A stretch of 64,000 bases of DNA. It comes from Xestospongia muta (Eukaryota; Porifera; Demospongiae; Haplosclerida; Petrosiidae). The first letter of the stretch is position 1. Each line of letters starts with the position of its first letter. The stretch spans positions 12,708,263 to 12,772,262 of the forward strand of contig OY848918.1 in assembly GCA_963693285.1 (NCBI GenBank), read 5' to 3'. Of this stretch, positions 36,280 through 49,244 are shown one piece after another. The position numbers were made by a program, and so were the translations under genes. The notes beneath the pieces were generated by a model, which made no database searches, was not told the DNA's origin, and worked only from the letters and a program-made list of their open reading frames with translations.

Positions 36280-39200
36280 ATGAACATCAACAGAACAGTT
36301 AAGACTGTTTTCATTATAGTAGTAACCACAACAGTATTGCTAATTGTCATTTCATACTCATCACGGGGGCATTGGGGCATGGTATTATTATCAGTGTCAT
36401 CATTGAATAACTTTGAGACTGTAAATAGAACAAAATCTATAAAACATAAAGATTATTTTTGTTGTGGACCAGAAGAGTTAATTGAAAATCGTAATCTTCC
36501 AGTTCGGACATTAAGTGACACTGAGAAAACAGGCAACAACATTATGATCACTATCAGAACTACTAAGAAATTTCATCAAAAGAGATTACCAATCTTATAT
36601 GATACTTGGTTAACTGTAGTAAATGGTAGTAATGTGTTTTTAGTGACTGATGGAGAAGACGATGAATATCGGGAAAAAAGTAAAAAGTTAGGTAAGCACA
36701 TTTTTAGAAACAGTTTTTAACGTAATTAACATTTGTTATTGTTAAATCTCTCTGTTTTGACTATTAAAGCCTTTATTTTAATTCAATCGAATGCACCATG
36801 CTAACTCTTGTTTTTTATTATTATTTATCAAGGCATTAATTATGTTGTTATTTCTTGTGGACTTAGTTATAGCAGGTATTTAATTATATTTGAATATTAT
36901 TATTATTTTCATTTTAATTTCATACATAAGATGGAGTTTATGTTGTAAATCAGGAGAAGAAATGGCACTAATGCACAGACCTGAAAATAAACATTATGAG
37001 TATGTGGTTATAAATTTATATATAAACAATATTTCAAAGGATATTGGTTTGTTGGTTAGTTTCATATTACATATTTTTGAGTAATTTGCAAGAGATAAAA
37101 ACTAGTGATTTAATGTATGTGTTTAAGATGTCAGACGTATCCATGCATGTGGCAAATTAACCTTTCATTAACTGAAAACAGGATGTATTATTTTTAGTAG
37201 TTAACATTGCATTGAAATTAAGTAGTTATTACAAATTGTTATTTTTTCTTTATTAAGTTGGTTTTGTCATGTTGATGATGATATTTATGCCATTATGGAC
37301 AACTTGGTCAAATTATTATCAAAAATGGATCCTAAAACTGACGCTAAATACATTGGGAGACCTATAAGTCATCGGAAAAAGCCTTCTCCCGTAAGTCTTG
37401 GTGTGTACATGGCTCTAAAATGTCATAGTATATGATGAGTCATTTCAGTAAAAAGAATATGTTTAAAGATGACAATGCCAAAAACTACACAAACTAATTA
37501 GGGATACAGTTAACATATCACTTCTACACAGCAATTCTTATAAGTCATTAATTGAATTTGATAGTATCATATGTGGATTTAATTGTCTTCCTATTGGATA
37601 TTGGAAAATATTTGTAGACAAATGCCCATGAGTTTCACAATCTAAGAGTGATTTGCAAAAATTAATATTTATGAATTACCTAATGAAGGGGAGGTTATTA
37701 TAAATATTATGAATTTGCAAAACTTTTATTCATTAAAGTTTGTTATAGCTCGATGGGAGACAAAACTTAGTGAAGGTAATTTACTCTTTAACAAACTATA
37801 ATTGAATTTGTGCTGTTTTAGGACAAATCTCGAAAGTTCCATTTTGCTGCTGGTGGTATGTACTGTTTATCTAGAGCTATGTTAGAAAAAGTCAAACCTT
37901 GGTTAGGGTAAGTAAATCTTTGCCTTTGTTAGTACTTATGTGTGTGTGTAAGTCATTTTCATAGATTACTCAACCCTATGAATATGAGTGATGTCAATAT
38001 TGTATAGATTATAAACTGAAATAAAAGATTCTACTGAATTTATTGAACCAAGCACCAAGAATATGAATCAGTAGTAAACACACTATATAACAAACGTTTT
38101 CTACCATTCAATGTGTTCCTGGAGGTTTATGTGTTTGTGAACACTTTATAAAACCTCCCAAGCTCCTTATCAAGATTGCTATGATATTTATGAGCTATTT
38201 TATTTGTCAGTTTACTGTTCACTACAAGCATGGTAAAAAGTTGTAATCATTATTAAATTGTCTCTCAATGTACAAAAACTTAACAGGCTTGTAATATTTT
38301 ACATAAAAAGCACAATCACGTGAATAGAAAAATACTAATAGCAGTAGTTGAAAATGATGTAAACAAGATGTCAGCATAGAAATGAAATTATACCTACATA
38401 CTGTAGTACTAATATTATAAAAAATGTTGTTGGTATTACTTCTATGTGTTATAGTGAATACATGATGTTTTACTTCTACTATGACATTGTCTTGTCTTAA
38501 TCTATTATTCAGCTATTGCTAATTGGCTATAACAAACAAGTAATAGAAATTTTCCTTATGAGTACATTTCAATGGACAATTTAAACCTTGAGATATTGAT
38601 AACATAATAAACATGATTTCTTGTCCAAGATATTGTTCAAATGATACATTTCTCCTAGTATTTTATTGTCTGGACTAACTTTCTTTCTGATTCTATTATA
38701 GGAATGGTACTACAATGGCTAAAATGTGTGATGAAACACTAATGCCAGAGGATATGACTGTTGTAATGACTATAGGTGAGACGCTAAATAGTTAACGTTC
38801 TTTTGTCTGCAATACAATATAATTCCAAAACTTTAAGAAACTTAGAGTATTTAAAAAAGGATAATTTATGTTTTGTTTTTGTGCTAATTTGAAACATTTC
38901 AATACCGTTTGGAACAAGCCAGAAAATAGCCTCTAAGGGTAGTTATATAATAATCAAGTGAAGCACTAATCACTATTAAAGGAGAAATATGTGTGTGTGT
39001 GTGTGTTCTTTCTATTTCTTTAGTACATTTGTGAAACGTTATAATATGGAAATGGAAATGATGTCATCACCATCCTTTGTATATTTCTGTGGAAAATTTT
39101 AACTGTTATTCTAAGTAGTGATAGCTTGTATATGCTATCATCAGCTTTGAGCTCTATTCGATGAGAGATTTCTAAAATTTATGATGATTTTCAGAATGAT

Positions 39201-39748
39201 TTTCTAACAACTTAACAATGAGTGATCCATTTCGAAAATTTTCTCTATGACTTCAAAATTAAAAAAATGATTAGATTAAAAAATGTATGAAACTATAGAA
39301 CTGCATGGAATAAACAGTAGCCCATTTCATCCTTTTTCTCACTCTTTCCCCCCCCCCCCCCTCTCTCTCTCTCTGTAGAATTACTGGCCAATGAACGGTT
39401 AACACGCACACACTTAATCTATCCCCATTCATATGTTTTATCTCAATTCAAAATAGACCGTGAAACTTTAAGGCAACAGGTGAGAAATACAACATTAACT
39501 AAGAATGTACTTCTAATGTTGTCTTTTACTTTTCAGATTGGTTTTGCTTATGGCTGTGGTCAGTTATGTCATTTAAAAAAATATAAAAACAATGCAATTG
39601 TTGTACCTAATGCAAAATTTCCATACAAAGATGATCAGTCAAGGTATAGTACATTTAAATTTTCCAATATGAATATAAATTTTATTATTTTTATAGGTTT
39701 AAATCCCTTCATTGTTATTTATACCCAAAAGCTTCCATATGTAATTAA
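36280..39748 (+). CDS. Fringe-like GT31 glycosyltransferase, array copy C
   Basis: Nine exons: 36280-36691, 36833-36875, 36931-36999, 37258-37390, 37822-37907, 38702-38775, 39379-39479, 39537-39643, 39697-39748. All phases agree with copies A and B, giving about 358 residues. The N-terminal anchor, [48 protein letters not shown] and YPKASICN are intact. Particular changes: GRPISHRKKPSP after exon 4's DDD segment, where other copies read GKPLTPWK, and MTVVMTI near the end of exon 6. The exon 7 acceptor is preceded by a C-run and (CT)n. It is predicted to be functional, but these substitutions lie in otherwise invariant stretches. Confidence 0.86.
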
Positions 39749-40036
39749 TTGAATAATTATTCATTTTGTTGAAACACAACATGTTTTAATTTGAACAGTA
39801 TAACTTTACACATGTACTTCAACAAATTGTTATTAGACTATTATATAAAACAATATCATAGGACAATGTATTGAATTCATGCATTCTATGCAAATAAAAT
39901 AGTTTATAGTATAATCACAATTGTAAATTTTCCTCTCATTTTGACCACATATTTTTAGGCAATATATATGTATTAGTAATGTATTTATCATATTGTTTAT
40001 GATTGTTGGACATAGATAGAGGGTGTTACTTTCTGT

Positions 40037-40309
<273 letters not shown>

Positions 40310-40740
40310 ACAAGTACAGATGCTGAACACATTAACAACAATATAATTCTTGTTCCTCATCCAGATCAAAAAGGTGACTAGCCAGTGACAGATACATCAT
40401 GAGAGAGAGAATCTAACAGATTAATCTTTAAAATGTTCTATACTTTAGGACACTGACAGTAGTAGCAATGAAGGTCTAACATTGGCATCCATAAACCTAG
40501 AGTGTCCATGTTTGAAGGTTTATCTTGTTTCTGTCCACAATTTGATTTGACTAGTCTATGAATTGCTAGTGAAACTGAACCTTTCAAAAGTTATTGGTCT
40601 CTCTTTCTCTCTCTCTCTCATTTTCTATCTTTCACCTCTTTTCCTTTAGTGTTTGTTTATAGTCTTGTTTAATACTATGGTTGTTAGATAACATACTATA
40701 TATTTAATAACAAAGTTGTATCTCTGTCTTTCTCTTAAAC

Positions 40741-40955
40741 CCTAAAAGTGAGGCTAGATACATTGGGAAACCTTTAACTCCATGGAAAAGGCCTTCTTAC
40801 ATAACTCTTAGTGTGCACATGACGCTAAAATGTCATAAGTATATCATAAGTCATTTCAATAAAAAGAAATGTGTTTAAAGACAACAATGCTGAAAAGGAT
40901 ACAAACTAATTAGGGATACAGTTAACACATAATGTCAGTCTACACAGCCAACTTT
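40741..40955 (+). pseudogene. Stray Fringe exon 4 fragment
   Basis: The sequence matches the end of exon 4 of the Fringe genes ([15 protein letters not shown]) and about 150 bases of the following intron, ending near GGGATACAGTTAACAC. The donor GTAAGT is changed to ATAACT, and the metal-binding DDD part is missing. It directly precedes the upstream unit of gene D, so it marks a duplication breakpoint. Confidence 0.8.
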
Positions 40956-40994
40956 AAAAAGTAGTTTATTGATAATTAAAATTTTTAACTAAAC

Positions 40995-42341
40995 AATGCT
41001 AAGTCATCAATAAGCCTCTTGCGCATCACGTGAGATATACTTGTCTGGTATACGTCACTTGAGAGACTAAAAGAATAAAGAAATTTGTTCGGTAGTGCCT
41101 TATGGTCAATTAGTTTGCAAATTGGACAGTAAGTTGACTATTGTCAGAGTAAAGCTGAGCCATTAATAATTTACTATACTTTAAGCTTGTGGAATGTTAA
41201 ATGTACAAGTACTCTACACTCTGCAGTATACACTGCCCACTGCAGCGAGGTTAAGCACTTTAGTGCATTTCGTTTTATCAGTGGTTGGGTATAAGCCATC
41301 TTTATCTATAATAATAACCTATATATTCAACCTTAAACATAAACATAAAAACAAATTTTGATTTTTTTCAGTTTAAGCACTGTTATTTGAAACTTATTAC
41401 CTAATGCGTTACTGAGGTTTTTTGCTTTTTTGTTAGTGTTATCTACTTATAGCCTCAAAAGTAAAACGTCACCAATATAAACCCTGCCTATTGTTCGTGG
41501 TTTTCTTATATCTTGTTGATTAAACTTAGCTAGTAATAGGTGTAGTGTTGTGTTAGAGACGTCATAGCCAAATTGACTTCTCAAGAGGAATAGTGTTTTA
41601 CAAGCAGAGAAGTTAATGCTTGTGATAAGACTCACTCCAGTATGTCAAACAACATTATTGTACCAGTAACCAGCAATTTGTCATAACTGTTATTTTAAAT
41701 AGTAGTCAGTGTATTTTTGTAGTACCATAACTCTCTTATCAGCCAGATGTTAGTATTTATATAGGCTGGATATCCAAGATTGTTTACTATAATTTATATA
41801 TTAGTCAAGTATAGCAGAAAAATTGTAAAGTATAATCGTATTCCTAAGTGTGACTAAACCACATATACATAGCTAAAGAAAAGTTTGATGCTCTGTTCAA
41901 ATTGTTTGCCTCGTGTTGAGATGCTATGCAATAACTATAAGAATTATAAATAATGCATTGGATTGTCCCTAGTAAATAACTATAAACAAATCTTCCCCCT
42001 GAACCTTAAATCTTAACTCTAAACTGACAGGATTACTTAGCCTTTAGAAAGATACATATAAAAAATGTAATGTCCAAAAAAATTGCCTGAGATCTGGTGC
42101 AAAAACATCTGTACACAATTACCATCAAGGACCAATAAAAAAACTTGACAAAAGAGTTATTTATAAGTAAAAATGAATAATATATCACAATATTTTGAAC
42201 TACTGATGACAGTATTCCAAGAGTAGAGCTGATTGAGTACTAAAATCTAATTTTGTTATGATTATATGATAAAGATTAATGTCAAAACAATTATCTTTTG
42301 GGAATTATTTTAACTTTAATTATTTTCTTTAACACAGAGAT
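40995..42341. repeat. Upstream unit of Fringe gene D
   Basis: Begins at about 40995 with sequence equal to 27000 and 34928. It contains the conserved open-frame block (41447-41635) and the promoter-side block at about 41900-42130, then the acceptor-like CACAG directly before the gene D start codon. No independent coding exon. Confidence 0.7.
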
Positions 42342-45256
42342 ATGAATATCAAGAGAACAGTTAAGACTGTTTTCATTATAGTAGTAACCACAACAGTATT
42401 GGTAATTGTCATTTCATACTCATCACAGAGGCATTGGGGCATGACATTATCATCAGTGTCATCATTGAATAACTTTAATTCTGATGTCCCTACACTGTTG
42501 ACTCCAACAATGTGCAAATATTATTTTTGTTCTGAACCAGAAGAGCTAATTGAAAATAGTAATCTCCCGGCTCGGATATTAAGTCATACCGAAAGAGCAG
42601 GTGACAATATTATGATCACTATCAGAACTACTAAGAAATTTCATCACAAGAGATTACCAATCTTATATGATACTTGGTTAACTGTAGTAAATGGTAGTAA
42701 TGTGTTTTTAGTGACTGATGGAGAAGATGATGAATATCGGGAAAAAAGTAAAAAGTTAGGTAGGCACATTTTTAGAAACATTTTTAACATAAATAACGTT
42801 TGTTATTGTTTAATAGCTATGTTTTGACTTTTAAAGCTTTTATTTTAATTCAATCGAATGCTAACTCTTGTTCTTTGTTATTATTTATCAAGGCATCAAT
42901 TATGTTGTTATTTCTTGCGGACATAATTATAGCAGGTATTTAATTTCATTTAAATATAAATGTTATTATTGTTTTCATTTTAATTTTATACATAAGATGG
43001 AATTTATGTTGCAAATCAGGAGAAGAAATGGCACTAATGCACAGACCTGAAAATAAACATTATGAGTATGTGGTTATAAATTTTTATATGAACAATATAT
43101 CAAAGGATTAATGGTTTGTTAGTTAGTTTCAATTATATATTTTTGAGGAAATTACAAATAATAAAACTAATGATTTAATGTATGTGTTCAAGATGGCAGA
43201 CTTGTGCATACAAGTAGTAAATTAACATTTCATTAACTGAAAACAGGATGTATTATTTTTGTTAGTTAACATTACATTGAAATTAAGTAGTTATTATAAA
43301 ATGTTATTTTTTCTTTTCCAAGTTGGTTTTGTCATGTGGATGATGATATTTATGTCATTGTGGACAACTTGGCCAAACTGTTATCAAAGATGGATCCTAA
43401 AAGTGAGGCTAGATACATTGGGAAACCTTTAACTCCATGGAAAAGGCCTTCTCCTGTAAGTCTTTGTGTGTACATAGCTGTAAATATCATAAGTATAATA
43501 TTATGATAAATCATTTCAATGAAAAGGAAGATGATAATGCTGAAAAGTACACAAAGTATACACTGTAAAAAATGATGGTTGATTTAATCATCATTTGGTT
43601 ATACAGGTTGCACTTATAAACTTATTTTCACCGAAAAAGTAATCATAATACTGTTTTCATTACTAATGTACTACTGTTTATATAGCTACAAAACTATCAC
43701 TCTCATAGTACATCAGTAATCAAAATAGTATTATGTTTATATTTTACATATACAACCTGTATAACTATGTATTAGTTAATTCAACCAATTAATTTTACAG
43801 TGTATAATTTGGGATACGGTTAACACATTATTTCTACACAGAAAACCTTATAATTTATTGAAATTTGATAGTATCATAGGTGGATTTAATTGTCTTCCTA
43901 TTGGATACTGGGAATTTGTACAGAAGAATGTCCATGAATTTCACAATCTAAGAGCAATTTGCAAAAATTATTTATGAATTACCCATGAAGGGGAGGTTAT
44001 TTTAAATATTATGAATTCGCAAAACTTTTTTTCATTAAAATTTTGTTATAGCTCGATGGAAGACAAAACTTAGTGAAGGTAATTTACTCTTTAACAAACT
44101 ATAATTGAATTTGTGCTGTTTTAGGATAAAGCTGCAAAGTTCCATTTTGCTGCTGGTGGTATGTACTGTTTATCTAGAGCTATGTTAGAAAAAGTCAAAC
44201 CTTGGTTAGGGTATGTAAATCTTTTGCCTTTGCTAGTACTCATGTGTAAGTCATTTGCATAGATTACTCTGCCCCTAAGATTATGAGCGATGTCAATATT
44301 GTATAGATTATACACTGAAGTTAAAGATTCTATGAATTTATTAAACATAGTACCAAAGATATGAATGAGTAGTAAATGTACTGAGGTATATATATAACAA
44401 ACGTTTTCTACCATGCAATGTGTTCCTGGAAGTTTATGTGTTTGTGAGCACTTATGAATCCTCCTATACTCCTTATCAAGATTGCTATGATGTTTATGAG
44501 CTATCTCATATGTCAGTTTACTGTTCACTACAAGCACGGTAAAAAGTTATGTATACATTCAAAATCACTATCTAATTGTCTCACAATGTACAAAAACTTA
44601 ACAGGCTTGTAATATTTTACATAAAAAGCACAAACACATGAATAGAAAAAGTCTAATAGCAGCAGTTGAAAACGATGTATACAAGATGTCACCAATAGAA
44701 ATGAGATTATACCTACATACTGTAGTACTAATATTATAAAAAATGTTGTTGGTATTACTTCTATGTCTTATAGTGAATACATGATTTTTACTTCTACTAT
44801 GGCATGTCCTTGACATTCAGCTTCTTTCTGATTTTATTATAGGAATGGTACTACAATGGCTAAAACGTGTGATAAAACACTACTGATAGATGATATGACT
44901 CTTGGAATAACTGTAGGTGAGAGGCAAATAGTTAAGTTCTTTTGTCTGCAGTACAATATAATTCAAAAACTATAAGGAACTTAGGGTATTTTAAATTGAT
45001 AATTTAAGTTTTGTTCTTGATCTAAGTTGAAACATTTCAGTACTGGTTGGAGCAAGCCAGAAAATAGCCTCTCAGGTAGATTATAATAATCAAGTGAAGC
45101 ACTAATCACTATCAAAGAAGAAATATATATAAATAAAACGATATATACATACATACATACATACATACATACATACATACATAGATACATACATAGATAC
45201 ATATATACATATATACATATATACATACTTACATATATACATATATACATATATGC

Positions 45257-45324
<68 letters not shown>

Positions 45325-46121
45325 TAGCTAGTTAACACATTGTTAAAAACAAATATGCATTTATGTGTATAGAATTATTATATATATATTTATATATATG
45401 TTTCTATTTTTTGTCAATGTGAAAATAAAAATGATGTCATCACCATCCTTTGTATATTTCTGTGGAAATTATTAACTTATTTCTAAGTAGTGATAGATTG
45501 TATATTCTATCATTAGCTTTGAGCTCTATTCAATGAGAGATTTCTAAAATTTATGATAATTTTTACAATGATTTTCTAACAACTTAACAATGAGTAATCC
45601 ATTTCGAAAATTTCTCTATGACTTCAAAATTAAAAAAAAATGATTAGATTAAAAAATGTATGGAACTCTGGAACTGCATGGAATAAATAGTAGCCCATTT
45701 CATCCTTTTTCTTACTCTCTCTCTCTCCCCCCCCCCCCTCCCCTCTCTCTGTAGAATTACTGGCCAAAGAACGGTTAACACGTACACAGTTAATCTATCC
45801 ACATGCAAATCGTTTATCGCAATTTAAAATTGACCATAAAACTTTAAAACAACAGGTGAGAAATACAACATTAACTAAGAATGTAGTTCTGTCTTTTCTT
45901 TTTCAGATTGGTTTTGCTTATGGCTGTGGTCAGTTATGTCATTTAAAAATATATAAAAACAATGCAATTAGAGTACCTAATGCAAAATTTCCATACAAAG
46001 ATGATCAGTCAAGGTATAGTACATTTAAATTTTCCAATATTAATATGAATTTTATTGTTTTTATAGGTTTAAATCCCTTCATTGTTATATATACCCAAAA
46101 GCTTCCATATGTACTACATGA
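42342..46121 (+). CDS. Fringe-like GT31 glycosyltransferase, array copy D
   Basis: Nine exons: 42342-42759, 42893-42935, 42997-43065, 43323-43455, 44125-44210, 44843-44916, 45755-45855, 45907-46013, 46067-46121, giving about 361 residues. The stem differs from B and C: it has [20 protein letters not shown], shared with copy E. The catalytic segments are [28 protein letters not shown] and [10 protein letters not shown]. The exon 1 donor is GTAGGC and the exon 5 donor GTATGT, both weaker than the GTAAGT of other copies. Exon 6 reads [12 protein letters not shown], the most diverged of the five. The C-terminus is SICTT instead of SICN. Intron 4 carries a MITE. Confidence 0.86.
43561..43802. mobile_element. 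MITE, family 1, in intron 4 of Fringe gene D
   Basis: Inverted ends starting CACTGTAAAA extend about 50 bp inward (both include GGTTATACAGGTTG or a near match). TATA flanks both sides, consistent with TA target duplication. Introns 4 of genes B, C and E lack it, so it inserted after copy D separated. Related to the element at 13029-13267. Confidence 0.78.
45146..45313. repeat. (TACA)n-(TA)n microsatellite in intron 6 of Fringe gene D
   Basis: About nine TACA units, then imperfect TACATATA and a pure TA run. Open frames rich in Tyr, Ile and Cys on the minus strand come from this repeat. Confidence 0.9.
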
Positions 46122-46179
46122 AAAAAAAATTGTTGAATGATTTTTGTATGCATACACATTAATTTAAAACAATGTTGTG

Positions 46180-46308
46180 GTGTGTGGTCGTGGCGACTAC
46201 GTAATAAATTTTGATTGTTATTTAATTTGGCGATTTTTCAAAATTCGTCAATTAGCCAATTTTATCGGTCGCCAATATAATAAATCCCGGTATACGTTAT
46301 AATACTTC
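46180..46308. mobile_element. Right half of MITE family 2 downstream of Fringe gene D
   Basis: Matches the right half of the element at 58615-58909, including TCGCCAATATAATAAATCCC and the outer TATACG end. The left half is missing, so this copy is truncated. Confidence 0.6.
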
Positions 46309-47003
46309 TAGCAGACCTTATAAAATTATTTTTCTAACATTGTTGTGCTGAGCCAAACTACCTAATTCAACTCACCCTGTTGAGTATCCTACTTATTATC
46401 AAGGATTCCTAGCTAGAGCTAAACAACTGGTCTGACTGCTTGCTATAAGCAACACTCACTAGTTATGAACAATAACCCTCAGATAAAGTAATCCTGGCTG
46501 GAGTGTTGCCCCTCACTTCAAAGCAGTGATATATATACACACTTACTGAAGTGTTTATAGCAAGAATTATACCGCTATCACAGCATTATTATTGGTATGT
46601 GAGTAACAAACATCCTTTAAAATGATTATTACATAATATCTTTGAATAATACTTGGAGTAAAGATAAAGGAATTGAGATGTGTAGTATATATTAACATGT
46701 CAATAACATATGCTGTTGTCAGCTCAGAAAAATAGCTTTGAAATTTATACATATACAGAGGTATATAAAAATTCGGAATCACTTTTGCATTTGAACTCAG
46801 ACCATATTTTCATGCGCTCTTTTGCAGCTGTTTTGTGCTTTATGGACAAATGAAAATAAGCCTCTGCTGAAACCAGAGAAGGATACCCATGAATCAAGAC
46901 TAGAAAAGAGTTTCACCAGAAATTAAATAAAAAAGGCCTAACAGAAATAATAACTCAAAAAGAATATTTATACAGTTTACCACACTCTTCCCCACCTAGC
47001 TAA
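46309..47003. repeat. Downstream flank of Fringe D, duplicated behind Fringe E
   Basis: Nearly identical to 58910-60550, except that 845 bases present behind E (59608-60452) are absent here. The first part (CCAAACTACCTAACTCAACTC-like) also recurs behind gene B at 32210-32290. The similarity stops at about 47003 within CTAGCTAAGAAA, marking a duplication border. No coding exon. Confidence 0.7.
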
Positions 47004-47076
47004 GAAAGTAAGAAACGTATATGTGTGTGGTGTGGTGTGGTGCAAGTCAAATTATTGATGAATCACGTGATGCACA

Positions 47077-48260
47077 TTACAAATTGTTGTTTGATGACTT
47101 ATTGTTCCTCTCTGCTGAGTCATAATATGATGGATCATAACATGTTTGATGTCCACTAGCTGCATTGGTGTCAAGCTGTTTTTGAGAAGTGAATGTATGC
47201 TGTAACCTCAGCCATGCATTATAACTGGTATCGGTATCAATATCATAACCTTCCTCTTGTCTTCTTCTATACTTTGCTCCTTCTTCAGCAGTAAATACCA
47301 AGTCATCTTATGCTATTGAGTTCTCATCATTGTTCCACTCTTGAGCCATTATATAATGAATCATAACACGACATCCTACTTAATGATATTAACATTGATA
47401 GATTAGAAGGACTTAAATGACATAAAGGTGATGGTGTGATATTGATAGAGTGCAACTGAGAATGGCCAAGGGTAGAAGGCGGAGTAGATTGATAAACATG
47501 AATATGAAAATAAGACTGGGGTTGAGGTGTCTGAAGAGGTTGCAGAAATGGGATGTATCAATTTAATAAGGGGGAGCTCTTATCTTCAACAGGGACCAAT
47601 TTTGTCTTGTCAAGAGGGTAAATACTTGTGTTATGAAATCCTGAAATTATATTCAAAGGTGTCATAACTTTCAGCCATGCTTTGCTAAATATTGCATAGA
47701 AAGAAAACTTTTCCAGGGTTCTTTAACAGGAATGCATAACATTTTTCTCTCAATGCTTGTTTAGGGGGAGAAAAAGCACCTTTATCTAATGGTTTGGTGC
47801 GGTATGTACTGTTGGGAGGGAGACACATTACTACGATTTTCTCATTTGGTGCCTTATGTAGGAAATCAGGTGTGAAATGAGATGAATGACCGTCCATTAG
47901 TATCAATAATGGACGAGCTGGTGGGACATATCTTAGGAAATGAAAAGTAAACCAATCAGAGAAATATCTTTGTCGATCCATCCACATTTGGACAAATCAT
48001 ACATAGTTCCTGGAACTTCCCCTACATCCATTCCATCTTATGGTGTTTGTGATTTAAAAATTACTAGAGGAGACATGGAGTAACCTCTAGCACTAACACA
48101 AGCTAAAACAGTAACTTGGTTAAGTAAGAGATTAGTTTCATGAGCCAGACTCTTTGCTAGAATGGAAAAGTCTGGTCTACCACACATAGTGCTTTTGTCA
48201 AAAAGAATTTCTTTAGCTGATAAAATTATCTTATCAGTTTAGGCAGACTGAAGTGGAATA
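47077..48260 (-). pseudogene. pogo/Tigger-type DDE transposase pseudogene
   Basis: From right to left: NQVTVLACVSARGYSMSPLV and GEVPGTMYDLSKCGWIDKDI (about 48130-47970), then RPLLILMDGHSSHF and CLPPNSTY-KPLDKG (47930-47780), the typical DDE_1 motifs of Tigger/pogo transposases. The C-terminal segment RRQEEGYDIDTDTSYNAWLR is at about 47270-47180. A stop interrupts the frame after KSQTP, there is a frameshift near 47985, and the stretch between 47680 and 47310 is not open. It is therefore a decayed Tc1/mariner-superfamily element. Confidence 0.82.
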
Positions 48261-49244
48261 AAATCGCTTTGATGTGCCATGATGATTTAAAATATGAAAC
48301 AAAAGTAAAAAATGCCTAAATTTATATCTCTATTACCTTTTCAACCATAGATATGCTAGCTATCTTCATACACAGATTAGTCGACTGAGAGTTGACAAAT
48401 TTCAACCGCAATTTTCACTTCACACACGTGCCTGTCACTCAGCCTACCGTAATTATCCGTTTAATCGTCCGTCTACTGAAGATTTTCTCATCTACGATAG
48501 TCAATCACAGCTTTAGCTAAATTTTATTACAGATGTATTCGATATGTGGACAAATTATATTTGTTACATTTGTAACAATTGATTTGTTCTGTCTCGAGTG
48601 CAGCGTTAAGCGCTGTCCGTTCGAGTAAACATTTACCAAGACTTCCCTTTTCCCATCCCTAACATCAAGGCTACACTTGCGATCTAGTTAATTTTGTGCA
48701 ATTCCAAGGTTTAAAAGCCTCTTTTTCTGATTCAGTTTGTTCCATATCAATAGCATCTTCAAGTCTGAAGACAAAGTGTCCGATAAGTAGAACCGTCCGT
48801 TTATTAGCCGTTTACCCTAAGCAAAAGTTTGACCCTGTAACCCCATAATAAAATGAAAAAGTTATTAACCAGATTCATTATGAATAGTTAATTAATCAAA
48901 ACTTTGAGCACACCACTTCCGCTGCTCTGGTCTGTTTCTGGTATTAATATTATCCTAGCTACGCCACTACATAATACTTATCGACATTCATGATTATTTA
49001 CAACATGAAACAGTCATAATCATTAACAAATACCAGCTTTATATAATTCACTAGTACTAGTGTTTTCAAAGCAAACAATAGACGCGCTGGATACTGTACG
49101 TTAATAAAATATTTATTATAGCACACATTGAGGACAGCAGGAAACGATAAAGTTAAAAAGGTATTTAATTCTACCACTCATTGCCCTGCCTTCTCAAGAA
49201 TATCTCTACCAGTGACATAATAAAGCAAAGTTGCTGACTAAAAG
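48261..49244. other. Non-coding flank between pogo remnant and glycosyltransferase
   Basis: Contains motifs CCGTTTAATCGTCCGTC (about 48460) and CCGTCCGTTTATTAGCCG (about 48795), which resemble the sub-terminal repeats of Tigger elements, so the right end of the pogo remnant may lie here. The last ~300 bases should hold the promoter of the downstream glycosyltransferase. No exon seen. Confidence 0.4.

Noticed and set aside
44981..45338. Tyr/Ile/Cys-rich minus-strand frames
   Set aside because: Translation of TACA and TA microsatellite.
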